Counted from the stretch's first letter, positions 18,286 through 27,490 are shown. The stretch is 64,000 bases of DNA from Flavobacteriaceae bacterium HL-DH10 (GCA_031826515.1 CP134536.1:3168501-3232500); one strand, 5' to 3'. Numbers and translations: made by a program. The notes: generated by a model from the sequence alone, not told the origin.

Positions 18286-19812
18286 TTAATTGTTTTTTGT
18301 CCAATAGTCCATTACAAAAACATCGCCTATAATGGGGCCTACTTTATTAACTAATTCTAAATGCGCTTTATGAAAGAGGTAAATTTCTCTGTGGTGCTCA
18401 TTATTAAACGTTATTGTAAAAGTGTGTGTAAAACCTTTGCTAGCACCTTCGGTACTATCATTTACTCCCCATTCTATATTAGCTATTTCAGGAATTTCAA
18501 TTTTTAAATCTAAAAATGCTTTAACAGCCGTATCAATTTGTGCTTTGGTGGCATCTTCTTTATATTTTAAGTTTACTATATGTCTTAAAACTTTGCCTTC
18601 TCTATTAATTTTTGGAGCTATTTTATAACTGGCTATTTTACCTAAATCGAACCTGAACGAACCAGCAATTAAGAAATTGTTATCTTCGATTTTATGAGAC
18701 TTTAAACCATAGTAGATTGAAAATCCAGTTTCTAAATAATTAATAGGAGTAAGGATGCCTTCTTTATTTAACTTTAATAATTGAATGCTAGCATCGTCTC
18801 TTGTACCAACAGCTAGAATAGCTTCAGTATTATTTGTTGAGACAATTTCAATTCTTGTCTGTCCTTGTAGTTTTGTGGTTTCATCATCTATTAGAACAAA
18901 ATGAGGAACCAAAGCCCCCTTTTTATTCACTTTAAAAACACTAACACCATCACCATGATACACGAAGTCTGTTTTTTTTATAAAACCACCTCGCTTATAA
19001 TATTTGTGATGTCTATGTCCTACAATTACAAATTTATTATCTCCTAAAGTTACTCCTGTTACTGGGTATGTACCAGTTAAATACCTATCTGTAGTGTTAT
19101 CACTTATGTTATTAATGTTTTTAAACGTACCATTTTCATAAACTCTAAAACTACTTATACCATTATCTTGAAAACCGCCTGTGTATAAATAGGTTTTTCC
19201 TTTAATGTTATGCGCAAACATGCCTATAATACCATCTGTATGAATAGTTTCGTCGTCTTTCATAGACTGCACATGGGTTAGTTTTCCATCGTTTTGTATT
19301 TTAAAACAACTTAATCCGGGAGTTTCCTCTAAACCACCAATAAAAAGGTATGATGCTTTTTTCATGTGGACTACCTGTAATGTGATAGCGGTCCCTAAAT
19401 GTGTTTCATCGGTGTCTTCAACTAATGCAACACGTTCTAAAGAGCCGCTGTTTAAAATTTTAAACGTTTCAATAACATTACCGTGTTTGTTAGCCACAAA
19501 AAGAAAATCTGTACCATTAATATTATCTGCAGCCATACCTCTGGCAGGTCCCTTTTTCATGTAAAGTTCATGATTGCTTAAAGGGGTAAGTATACCTTCT
19601 TTATCTAAACTGTACACATCTATATTCCCAACACCTCCAGCAAATATATAATGTGATCCATTTTTTTCATAACTTGTTACAGAAACTGTATTTTTTCCTG
19701 ATATACTTTTGAAATCTTTTCTGTAAAGCATGACATCATCAGAAATCTGCGAGAAGCTTATTTGTGATAAAACTAAAAGGCCAAGAAGAAGTATGTTTTT
19801 TATAAAATTCAT
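18286..19812 (-). CDS. Secreted β-propeller protein with C-terminal Dabb (stress-responsive A/B barrel) domain
   Basis: 508 residues: signal peptide (1-21, ending ISFSQ), then about 390 residues of repeated β-propeller blades (recurring patterns such as YIFAGGVGNIDVYSLDKEG, FLFVANKHGNV, YLYTGGFQDNGISSF). A final ~95 residues start LRHIVNLKYKEDA and contain FTHTFTITFNNEHHREIY and a closing VFVMDYW, typical of the Dabb ferredoxin-like fold. Dabb domains are often small dimeric proteins, some of them enzymes on plant or polyketide products. A secreted propeller joined to Dabb is not an arrangement I recognise. The neighbours are an HbpS/GlcG-like protein upstream (17 bases) and an SDR downstream. 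The function is unknown. Confidence 0.75.
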   Translation of the reverse strand: MNFIKNILLLGLLVLSQISFSQISDDVMLYRKDFKSISGKNTVSVTSYEKNGSHYIFAGGVGNIDVYSLDKEGILTPLSNHELYMKKGPARGMAADNINGTDFLFVANKHGNVIETFKILNSGSLERVALVEDTDETHLGTAITLQVVHMKKASYLFIGGLEETPGLSCFKIQNDGKLTHVQSMKDDETIHTDGIIGMFAHNIKGKTYLYTGGFQDNGISSFRVYENGTFKNINNISDNTTDRYLTGTYPVTGVTLGDNKFVIVGHRHHKYYKRGGFIKKTDFVYHGDGVSVFKVNKKGALVPHFVLIDDETTKLQGQTRIEIVSTNNTEAILAVGTRDDASIQLLKLNKEGILTPINYLETGFSIYYGLKSHKIEDNNFLIAGSFRFDLGKIASYKIAPKINREGKVLRHIVNLKYKEDATKAQIDTAVKAFLDLKIEIPEIANIEWGVNDSTEGASKGFTHTFTITFNNEHHREIYLFHKAHLELVNKVGPIIGDVFVMDYWTKNN

Positions 19813-19829
19813 GTTTTTGGTTTTTTAAA

Positions 19830-20318
19830 TTATTGTAAAATGGCATTTGCTCCAACAGTCGCAATATCATGATCTTCTTCTATAGTACCACCACTAACAC
19901 CAATAGCTCCAATAATGGTTCCGTTTTCGTCTTTTATAGGTACTCCTCCAGGGAATGTTATTAGGCCTCCATTAGAAAGTTCAATATTATAAACTATTCC
20001 TCCTGGTTGGCTTATCTTTCCTAAATCACCTGTTGCCATATTGAAGTAGCGTGCTGTTTTTGCCTTTTTTATAGCGATGTCTATACTACCTAAAAAAGAA
20101 CCGTCCATACGAATAAAAGCTTTTAAGTTTGCACAGGCATCTATGACAGCTATATTTTCTAAGACACCTAATTTTTCGGCTTCTTTTTTTGCAGTTAACA
20201 GCACTTTTAAAGCTTCTTCATGTGAAATATCATTTGATATTTGGGCATGTACTGTATTTGATAGTAATGTTAGTAAAAGTGCAAAAGCACAAATTTTAAA
20301 ATGTTTTAATGAGTTCAT
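19830..20318 (-). CDS. Secreted HbpS/GlcG-family protein
   Basis: 162 residues with a signal peptide ending VHAQ. The mature part fits the GlcG/HbpS (DUF336) family: it starts with an ISHEEALKVLLTAKKEAEKL helix, then IAVIDACANLKAFIRMDG, KKAKTARYFN, GGLITFPGGVPI and ending GAIGVSGGTIEEDHDIA. The family includes an extracellular haem-binding protein and proteins of unknown role near glycolate or diol oxidation genes. Here it heads a minus-strand group with the propeller-Dabb protein, an SDR and a sulfatase. A role in binding a small ligand or cofactor in the periplasm is inference only. Confidence 0.85.
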   Translation of the reverse strand: MNSLKHFKICAFALLLTLLSNTVHAQISNDISHEEALKVLLTAKKEAEKLGVLENIAVIDACANLKAFIRMDGSFLGSIDIAIKKAKTARYFNMATGDLGKISQPGGIVYNIELSNGGLITFPGGVPIKDENGTIIGAIGVSGGTIEEDHDIATVGANAILQ

Positions 20319-20391
20319 TATTTTTATTTTTAACTACAAAAATGGTAAACTCGTTTGATAAAACAGTTGAACAAGTTCAACTCTGAAAAAA

Positions 20392-20972
20392 TTATTCAAT
20401 TTGAAACTGTTTTTTTATTTTACTTAAAAATTCGTGTCGAATACCGAGATAACCTGCTATTTGTTTATCTGTTAGTTTTGATACGATACCTGGGTACTTT
20501 TCAATAAAATGGCTATATCTCTCTTTAGCCGTAAAGGAATGGTTATTTATTAAGCGCTTTTGCCATGAAACCAAAGCCTTTTGAGACATAATTCTGAAAA
20601 GTTTTTCAACCTTTGGCATCGTATTATATAATGCCATTTTATCTTGTTTGTCGATTAATAATACCGTACTATCCTCTAAAGCTTGAATGTTTAAATTAGA
20701 AGGTATTTGGTTCATAAAACTATCTATATCCATAAGCCACCAATCTTTAGCAGCAAAATACAAAGTGTTTTCATTCCCTTTTTTATCTATAGTAAAAATT
20801 CTAAAACAACCTTCCAATACAAATCCTTCGACCTTACATATTTCACCTTGAGTTAATAGAAATTCTTTTTTTTAATTGATTTTGGATAAAATGGTTTGCA
20901 GAATCGATCTATTTCTGTTTTGGAGAAATTTGTGTTTTTAGTAATATTTTTTATTAATAATTCCTTTGTCAT
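20392..20972 (-). pseudogene. Crp/Fnr-family transcriptional regulator interrupted by a frameshift in a poly-T run
   Basis: The C-terminal open frame (from 20817) shows the cyclic-nucleotide-binding fold (LEGCFRIF, DKKGNENTLYF) and a short C-terminal helical region (LTDKQIAGYLGIRHEFLSKIKK), as in Bacteroidota Crp-like regulators of about 190 residues. The missing start lies upstream in another frame: ATG at 20970-20972 reads MTKELLIKNITKNTNFSK, and the frames join at the T8 run 20866-20873. One extra T there would give a continuous protein of about 193 residues (KKEFLLTQGEICKVEGF). So the gene is one base short of intact. This may be a true mutation, a phase-variable tract, or a sequencing error. 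Confidence 0.75.
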
Positions 20973-21162
20973 TTATTTCTTAATTGAAGAAAACATCTTT
21001 TATGGAAAATACATATTAGGCTTTTATATTAATTAAAAATTTAAAAAAGCATTGATGGTAAATAACTCGATTTATAATTTTTTAATGTAAACGTAATAAG
21101 CTGAATTAGTTTTGTTTTTACTATCTATAAAATTGGCTGATAACTTAGTCTTTCCAGCTTTT

Positions 21163-21350
21163 GATTAAAATATTCCTTTTTCATTGATACTTTTAAAATT
21201 AAGAGTAAAAGTATTTTTAACATCCAATTTTAATGTTGATTTTGGTTAAGATTGGATCGCTTTCAGTACTATTACGAATATCTTTGTAACAATAATTTAC
21301 AATATCGCTATTTGAGTTTCTTGTAATACTTCCATCTACAATTTCTTAAT
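21163..21350 (-). pseudogene. C-terminal remnant of a second GH2 β-galactosidase-like gene
   Basis: Minus-strand frames here read DGSITRNSNSDIVNYCYK and, in another frame, LDVKNTFTLNFKSINEKGIF. They match the end of the intact GH2 at 24.5 kb (DGRFTRIADDHIVNYYNN; IVLKFKSINPKGSFWLN). Stops and frameshifts interrupt the match. The rest of 20973-21455 holds no gene that I can recognise. The remnant implies that a paralogous GH2 once stood downstream of the GH2-GH30 operon. Confidence 0.65.
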
Positions 21351-21455
21351 TTATATTAGCTTTCTCGCTAGCTGAAAGTATGGGGAACCTTTTATGAAAA
21401 AATTATTTCAATTTGGGTTTGCTTTAGCACAGCTAACAACCTTTTAAAGGTATAA

Positions 21456-22325
21456 TTAGATTTTATTTCCTAAAAAAGTTTGAAATTTAGAAGGATTTCC
21501 ATCTTCATCACCAGTAAGCAAGTAATAAACCATTCCCGCATCAGATATGTCTGCTCTTTTTTCTTTGTGTTTTTTCATGCATTTCCAGATCCAAGCTATA
21601 TCCGGATTTTTATGATTTTTTAGCCAATCCCAAACACTCCAATCATGATTAGAACTCCAGCCTTCATTAGGATTGTTTTTGTTGTTTTGGTCTTTTATTC
21701 TTTTAAACTTTAAACGTTTCCCACTAAGTTCAATAACCTGATCTATAGTATGGTGATTTGGTCTCCTCAAATGATTATCGTTATAATTACTGTGCGATAC
21801 AATATATACATGAGATAATGCTTCTCCATTGCCTTCATTTATTACCAACTTAACAGCCTGATAAAGAAATTCTGATGGTCCCATGTTTATAAAATACAAG
21901 GGGTCTTCCTCAGTAGATTTTACTAATTCATTTTTAAAATGTTTAATGGCTTCGCTTTTATGAGTTCCTACATCAAAGAAAAGGTCTTTATTAAAACCCC
22001 TTCTTGTTATAGAGCCATCAACACCTTCTTTCATATAATTTCTAACGGTTGTGTGCGGAGGCGATGGCATAAAATTGTTATAAGAATAATGGACTAATTT
22101 ATCCTGAAGTTTCAATTTTGCTAATATAGCTAGGGTGGCGGGTGTAGCACCCCAATCATCTGGATCTGCATAATTCCATCTACCAGTGTAGTCCAAATCT
22201 GGTTGTGCATTCCCATCGGCGCTACAGGCAATTCTATTGTTGTTATAATCTAAAGCTTGGGCTGAGGAAAAGTTAGGTGCTAAAAATAGAAAACCTATAA
22301 TTAATTTAATTGTGTTTATTCTCAT
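21456..22325 (-). CDS. Secreted protein of unknown function with a nucleoside-hydrolase-like DPDD motif
   Basis: 289 residues with a signal peptide ending NFSSAQ. The mature protein begins with NRIACSADGNAQPDLDY and YADPDDWGATPATLAILAKL. The acidic DPDD near the N-terminus and the helix after it recall the Ca-binding motif of nucleoside-hydrolase-like (DUF1593) proteins, though the match is weak. Later parts contain conserved-looking YINMGPSEFLYQAVKLV, HVYIVSHSNYND and DAGMVYYLLTGDEDGNPSK. I cannot name a family with certainty. It is the last gene of the GH2-GH30-CBM6 operon, 31 bases after the CBM6-like lipoprotein, so it probably acts on a galactan fragment in the periplasm or at the surface. 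Confidence 0.7.
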   Translation of the reverse strand: MRINTIKLIIGFLFLAPNFSSAQALDYNNNRIACSADGNAQPDLDYTGRWNYADPDDWGATPATLAILAKLKLQDKLVHYSYNNFMPSPPHTTVRNYMKEGVDGSITRRGFNKDLFFDVGTHKSEAIKHFKNELVKSTEEDPLYFINMGPSEFLYQAVKLVINEGNGEALSHVYIVSHSNYNDNHLRRPNHHTIDQVIELSGKRLKFKRIKDQNNKNNPNEGWSSNHDWSVWDWLKNHKNPDIAWIWKCMKKHKEKRADISDAGMVYYLLTGDEDGNPSKFQTFLGNKI

Positions 22326-22356
22326 TTGAATACTTATTTAGTAGGGCTTATTACGC

Positions 22357-23055
22357 TTATTCGCAAGCAATTGTTTCGGTTTTGGCTTCGGATTGTTCTT
22401 TTGCCTCGTTATCTGTTATGCCAGATGATAAAACAAGTTTGTCTAATTGAAAATGCTGCGATCTTCCACATATTTTTAAAGTATACTCTCCTGCTTCAGG
22501 AAATCTTGCAGTCATCCAAGAACTTGACTTAGGATCGTGCATATCTAGCTGCCCCCCATAAGTAAAATCTATTTTTCCTCTACTAACAAACTTTTCATAA
22601 TGTTTTAAAAAATAAACTTCATTGTTTATCCAAGCCGACCCAACATCTTCGGGGAAATAAATCCAAACATCGTTAGATTTGTCATCTTCTACTGTTTCTG
22701 GTTGCCTCATGTACCATCTAACACGGTAATTTCCTGAAGCGGTAACTTTAAACTTAACCGTGATTTCATTAGCTAAATTTTGAGTTTGGTACTGGTTTGC
22801 GCCAAAGTATTCTATATACTTTCCATTTGATGCTTTGTCATCTTCTACAATTCTCCAATTTCCTTTTAACTCAAAACCTTCTGCTTCTATAATAAGTAGT
22901 CCATCTTTATTTGTTATGGTGCATACTTCTTCATTTACATTTGCCTCATTTACATTTTCCTCATCTGGTAAAACCATTTCAGAATTATTATCGTTATCAC
23001 TACACGAAAAAAATAGAGTCAATACTATTAATGGCAAAAAATTAAATTTTTTCAT
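22357..23055 (-). CDS. Lipoprotein with a CBM6-like carbohydrate-binding domain
   Basis: 232 residues. The lipobox LTLFFSC places the lipidated Cys near residue 18, followed by an acidic, Asn-rich linker (SDNDNNSE, NEANVNEE) of the kind often found on outer-surface lipoproteins of this phylum. The folded part (about 48-215) starts LLIIEAEGFELKGNWRI, with YRVRWYMRQPE, SSSWMTARFPEAGEYTLKIC and a final FQLDKLVLS, the pattern of CBM6 or related β-sandwich modules. No catalytic domain is present. It likely binds polysaccharide at the cell surface. It lies between GH30 and the unknown secreted protein on the same strand. Confidence 0.75.
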   Translation of the reverse strand: MKKFNFLPLIVLTLFFSCSDNDNNSEMVLPDEENVNEANVNEEVCTITNKDGLLIIEAEGFELKGNWRIVEDDKASNGKYIEYFGANQYQTQNLANEITVKFKVTASGNYRVRWYMRQPETVEDDKSNDVWIYFPEDVGSAWINNEVYFLKHYEKFVSRGKIDFTYGGQLDMHDPKSSSWMTARFPEAGEYTLKICGRSQHFQLDKLVLSSGITDNEAKEQSEAKTETIACE

Positions 23056-23115
23056 AATTGGTTTTTTAGTAATATTCTAGTTAAAAAATGTTTTATAAAT
23101 TATTTGATAGAGTAT

Positions 23116-24513
23116 TTATTTAGTTATTTTTAGCTTTAAACTACACAATGCATCTTCAGGTAATTCTACATTTATTTCCTCTTCACCAATTATTAACTTT
23201 ACAAACTGATTTGTTGATTTATTGTTTTGAATTAATACTTTAATCTCATTATTTCTATTTTTAGTTGTCACAATTCTATGTTTTGAAATGTGAGCAATTC
23301 TTTTATCGCCTTTAACTACGGAATTACTTGCTAAATACATAGCATTGTAATCTGGTGTATATTGAATAGCTCCATTTTGGCGATTAATAACCATTAACGA
23401 ATTTTGTTTCCATCCCCAAGCGCTATTTGATGTTTCATTTAAAATTAAATTCCAATAGCAATAATTGGTGCTGCCTGCATTTATATAGTTGGCAATTTCA
23501 GACAATCTTTCTTTGGCTTGTTCGGTAGAATTATCACCATTATAACACTTTGTTTCCGTATTCATGATTTTCATATTAGGCGCCAGTAATGAGACTTCCC
23601 TAATAAAAGCCTCTTTGGCATATTGAAAACCTATACCGTCAAAATTTTCAAAGGTTTTGGAGTTTAATAGTTTATAATGATCTCCTCTGTTAATAGTTCT
23701 AAACGTTCCGGCCCAAATACCCGTGTCTAAGTCTTCATTTTTAAATGCCGGAATTACGTAGTTGACACTTAAATCTTGCAATTGTTCCATGGTCATATTA
23801 CAACCTGGAAATGGGGCATAGGTATCTGGTTCATTTTGTATACAAAAGCGATCTATTTCTACTCCTTCATTTTTATAAGCTTTAATGTATTTTATCAAAT
23901 AGTTAGTATATGCCTCATAAATTTCTGGTGATTCTATTAACCTACTTTTTTCTTTATCTAAATTGTTTTTATCCATGGCATTACTATATTTCATCCATGC
24001 AGGTGGACTCCATGGAGATGCTTGTAGTATCATTGAATTATTTTCCTTTAAAGCTTCTTTTATAAAAGGCAATAAATGTTTTTTATCTCTTTCAATGGAG
24101 AAATACTTCATGTCATAATCTTCAGGTACCATGCTATAACTGTATGCATCTAAAGAAAAGTCACTAGCTCCAATAGGCGTTCTATTAAAAACAAGATTTG
24201 CATTATTGGTGTTAAATAAATTTTTTAAAACTTCGCGTTGTTTTGTTTTAGGTAAGCTAAATAAAGCTTCACCGCCATTTTCATTAAAAGCACCTCCAAT
24301 GCCCTCAATAGTTTGGAATTCCACCTCAGGAACTAAAACAATAAAATCATTTTGATGTACTTCAATGTTAGCGTCAATTTTTGTTTCGTATTTTTTAATT
24401 GGAGAAGCTTCTCCTTTTTTTAATGTAACATACGAAACTTCTACATTATAATTTTGTGCACTTAATGCTGATGTAAACAATATGGCAGCAATTAATATTT
24501 TATTAAATTTCAT
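23116..24513 (-). CDS. GH30-family glycoside hydrolase
   Basis: The chosen start is the ATG at 24513 (MKFNKILIAAILF), which gives a clean signal peptide ending LSAQ; an upstream in-frame ATG at 24549 would lie inside the GH2 gene. The product has 465 residues. It has an (α/β)8 GH30 core with FQTIEGIGGAFNENGGEAL, QASPWSPPAWMKYS, acid/base Glu228 in IQNEPDTYAP and nucleophile Glu320 in MNTETKCYNGD, then a C-terminal β-sandwich. GH30 enzymes cleave β-linked glucosyl, xylosyl, fucosyl or galactosyl residues. The TAATG overlap (one base) with the GH2 stop implies translational coupling. In this context a β-galactoside or a side-chain sugar of a red algal galactan is likely; the subfamily is not certain. 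Confidence 0.9.
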   Translation of the reverse strand: MKFNKILIAAILFTSALSAQNYNVEVSYVTLKKGEASPIKKYETKIDANIEVHQNDFIVLVPEVEFQTIEGIGGAFNENGGEALFSLPKTKQREVLKNLFNTNNANLVFNRTPIGASDFSLDAYSYSMVPEDYDMKYFSIERDKKHLLPFIKEALKENNSMILQASPWSPPAWMKYSNAMDKNNLDKEKSRLIESPEIYEAYTNYLIKYIKAYKNEGVEIDRFCIQNEPDTYAPFPGCNMTMEQLQDLSVNYVIPAFKNEDLDTGIWAGTFRTINRGDHYKLLNSKTFENFDGIGFQYAKEAFIREVSLLAPNMKIMNTETKCYNGDNSTEQAKERLSEIANYINAGSTNYCYWNLILNETSNSAWGWKQNSLMVINRQNGAIQYTPDYNAMYLASNSVVKGDKRIAHISKHRIVTTKNRNNEIKVLIQNNKSTNQFVKLIIGEEEINVELPEDALCSLKLKITK

Positions 24514-27389
24514 TATTTTATTTGTTTTAATGTTAAACCATTTAGCCAAAAAGAACCTTTTGGATTAATACTTTTAAATTTTAATACAATCGCATTAGTA
24601 CCATCTGAGTTAAAGGTTGATTTAATTGAAATGGGTTTACGTTCACCACTACTATCATTATTATAGTAATTTACAATATGGTCGTCAGCGATTCTTGTAA
24701 AACGACCATCAGCATCTTCAACGGTAACTTCTATTTCATTTGTTAATGTTATATCCAACTTTCTTGCATGATGAAAGGTTTCTATAGCATATTTCCCCAT
24801 TTTTAAGTTTGTTAATTTTAAAGATAATTCTCCATTTTCTATATAAACACCATCTGTGCCTACAAAACTTAAATCACCAACCATACTTGTCCCATTTCCT
24901 AACCAATTTATTTTTTTGTTAGTGTATATTTCAACTTGTGCATTTGTTTCTTTTAGTTTGTATTTTAAATCGCTGTTAGAATTTCCTGTCCATTCTTGCC
25001 ATTCAAATTGTACCAATTGTTTGTCTCCACCAATATCTACACGATCTATAGGATAATCGTAAATTGGTTTGGCATGGTTCGCAATTTCGTTGGTATTAAA
25101 GCTTACCGTATTTATTGTGGCATTTCCAGATTTTAAGCCTTTTGCCTTCGCATTTATGGTTATTGTTCCTGTTTGATTGGTTCCTTTTACATAAATAGCG
25201 GCAACACCATTGTAAACTAGAGCAGGATTGGCGTAAATTTTGCCATTATCAATTATTTCACCAACGCCAGAAACCGAAAACGTAATTTCATTTTTAGTGT
25301 TAGTAACCACTTCACCATTTTCATCTAAAATAGAGGCGTATACCAATCTAATATCCGATCCTCCAGCATAAAACGGTTTGTCATTAATATTATATACAAC
25401 TTTTATATGATGTGGTTTCCCCTCTTTTTGCCTTGTAAATTCTGTTACTTTTTCGCCGTTAGAATATCCAATAGCTTTTAATATGCCACTTTTCCAATGG
25501 TGTTTAAAAGTAAATGAAGGATGATTTAAATTGGCTTTAGTAATATCATTATCTGGTAATTGTCTTGCAATTAGTTTTCCGTCTTGATATAATTCTACTT
25601 CTTGACAATTACTAAATACTCTAACTTTTCCCTCCTTAGAAGCTGTTTCATCTGCGATATGCACTATTGGTTTTTTTACTAATTCTGATTGATACCAATA
25701 ATAAACGGGCTTAGGTACTCTGTATGGGGACAGAACGCCGTAAGTGGTCATGAAATCTCTGGACCATTGATCGTCAACAATATCTGGTTGTAAATGATTA
25801 TAATCTGCCCCTAACCAAGTAATGGCTGCAAAATTATTTTTGTTGCCTTTATATCTTGAAATGTGAAATTGATTCACTTCTGAATTTGGAGAACTACCAT
25901 GTTCCATAACCATAGTAAAGGCACTCTCTGGAAATTCTGTTCTTCGATAATCCATAGTGGCATGCACATCTGTAATTCCTTCGTTTTTTGGTCCATCCCA
26001 TGGGGCAGAAGCAGAGGCCGTTAATCTGAAAGGGTCTTCTTCTTTGGCAACAGTTTGCATTCTAGGAACTGGACCTCTGTGATTAATTCCTGCTCCCCAA
26101 ACAATAATTGCCGGATGATTTCTATGATTACGAATCATGGTTCTGGTTGCTTTTTCTAAGTTTTCAAACCAAGTGTCATCTCCCCATTCAATCCAAGTAG
26201 AAGGTTCTTCATAAATAAAAATTCCCACTTCATCACAAGCATTAATAAAAGCATCATCTTGTGTATAATGTGATAACCTTATAATGTTCATGCCTGCTTT
26301 TTTGTATTGCAAAGCTTCATTATAATGAAAGGAATTTGGTACCGCATCTCCAATATTAGGATAACTTTGATGGCGATTGGCACCAACCAAAAAAAGAGGT
26401 TCGCCATTCAATACAAAACCCTTTCCTTTTTCTAAAGAAAATTTTCTGAAACCAAATTTGTTTTCCACAAAATCAACAGGTGTTTCGTCATCATAAATCA
26501 CCGAATTTACTCGATATAGATAGGGCGTGTCTGGAGACCATAAATGATAATCTTCTTCAACGGTTGCAGATTGCCTAAATGTATATGATGAGTTTGCAGC
26601 AATAGCAACTTCTGAAATGAGCTTCTTAATTACAAAACCATCTTTATTAATAATATTGGTTACTATCTTACTGTTTTTATCTGTTGAATTTTCATTTTTC
26701 ACAGTGGTTTTAATAGTAACTGTACCGTTGTTTTTGTTTACAGTAGGTGTTGTAATGTGCACGCCAGCATCAAAATTTTCCCAATTGAAATTGACATGAA
26801 GTTTATTAGTGGTTACTAAATAAACATCTCTGTAGAGCCCACCAAATTTTACATAATCTGTTCTATGAGGATCGGGAGCAATAGATTGGTTATATGTGTT
26901 ATCTGCTTTTACAGCAATGGTGTTTTCTTGTCCGAATTTTACAAAATTGGTAATATCAAAATGAAAAGGAGTGTAGCCATTTACAGCGTAATTACCCACT
27001 TTTTCTCCATTAACCCATAACTCTGTTGCGTTATGTACGGCTTCAAACTCTAAAAATATTTTTTGAGAAGTATCAGCTTCAATCTTCAGCTTTTTTCTAT
27101 ACCAACTAATATCTCTTAAGTAGTTTTCTTGTACCCAAGTTTCTTTAATACTATCCAGCTCATAAGAAACTAATTGTGGGTTGTGTGGTACAGAAACATC
27201 TTCCCAATTGCTATCATCAAAGTTTATGCTTGTTGGTTTCGCTTTAAGATCTCCTAAATGGAATTTCCATCCTAAATTTAGGTTTGTTTTTGTCCTATTT
27301 CCAGCCTCAAAACCTTTTGGTAAATTATTACTCTGGGCAAAATTAAGATGACCAATTAGAAGTCCGATAATTAAGAATTTGATTTTCAT
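24513..27389 (-). CDS. GH2-family β-galactosidase-like enzyme with a non-canonical acid/base motif
   Basis: Start taken at 27389 (MKIKFLIIGLLIG), giving a signal peptide ending NFAQ; 958 residues. The sugar-binding (WKFHLGD, VSVPHNPQ, WYRKKLKI), immunoglobulin and TIM-barrel domains of GH2 are in order, followed by Ig-like domains and a C-terminal β-sandwich. The nucleophile is Glu496 in MVMEHGSS. In the usual acid/base motif (WSxGNE) this protein instead reads IIVWGAGINHRG, so the Glu position is Asn436. The DNA here is unambiguous. The enzyme may use another residue, be inactive, or belong to an agar-related GH2 group with a shifted catalytic residue. It heads the operon, with a candidate operator 82 bases upstream. 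Confidence 0.9.
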   Translation of the reverse strand: MKIKFLIIGLLIGHLNFAQSNNLPKGFEAGNRTKTNLNLGWKFHLGDLKAKPTSINFDDSNWEDVSVPHNPQLVSYELDSIKETWVQENYLRDISWYRKKLKIEADTSQKIFLEFEAVHNATELWVNGEKVGNYAVNGYTPFHFDITNFVKFGQENTIAVKADNTYNQSIAPDPHRTDYVKFGGLYRDVYLVTTNKLHVNFNWENFDAGVHITTPTVNKNNGTVTIKTTVKNENSTDKNSKIVTNIINKDGFVIKKLISEVAIAANSSYTFRQSATVEEDYHLWSPDTPYLYRVNSVIYDDETPVDFVENKFGFRKFSLEKGKGFVLNGEPLFLVGANRHQSYPNIGDAVPNSFHYNEALQYKKAGMNIIRLSHYTQDDAFINACDEVGIFIYEEPSTWIEWGDDTWFENLEKATRTMIRNHRNHPAIIVWGAGINHRGPVPRMQTVAKEEDPFRLTASASAPWDGPKNEGITDVHATMDYRRTEFPESAFTMVMEHGSSPNSEVNQFHISRYKGNKNNFAAITWLGADYNHLQPDIVDDQWSRDFMTTYGVLSPYRVPKPVYYWYQSELVKKPIVHIADETASKEGKVRVFSNCQEVELYQDGKLIARQLPDNDITKANLNHPSFTFKHHWKSGILKAIGYSNGEKVTEFTRQKEGKPHHIKVVYNINDKPFYAGGSDIRLVYASILDENGEVVTNTKNEITFSVSGVGEIIDNGKIYANPALVYNGVAAIYVKGTNQTGTITINAKAKGLKSGNATINTVSFNTNEIANHAKPIYDYPIDRVDIGGDKQLVQFEWQEWTGNSNSDLKYKLKETNAQVEIYTNKKINWLGNGTSMVGDLSFVGTDGVYIENGELSLKLTNLKMGKYAIETFHHARKLDITLTNEIEVTVEDADGRFTRIADDHIVNYYNNDSSGERKPISIKSTFNSDGTNAIVLKFKSINPKGSFWLNGLTLKQIK

Positions 27390-27470
27390 TTTTTGTTGTA
27401 TAAAATTTATCCATACCAAAAATATTTATTCTTACCTCCTACGGTAATTAGATATGGATAGAATGATAGA

Positions 27471-27480
27471 ACATATGGTC
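27471..27480 (-). promoter_or_regulatory. Candidate operator (ACATATGGTC) upstream of the GH2 operon
   Basis: ACATATGGTCTAAAATG lies 82 bases upstream of the GH2 start. Close variants occur upstream of GH29 (40025), in the GH86/GH16 divergent region (42988 and 43040) and upstream of GH16 (50336). It could bind the HTCS AraC domain; this is inference. Confidence 0.45.
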
Positions 27481-27490
27481 TAAAATGAAA

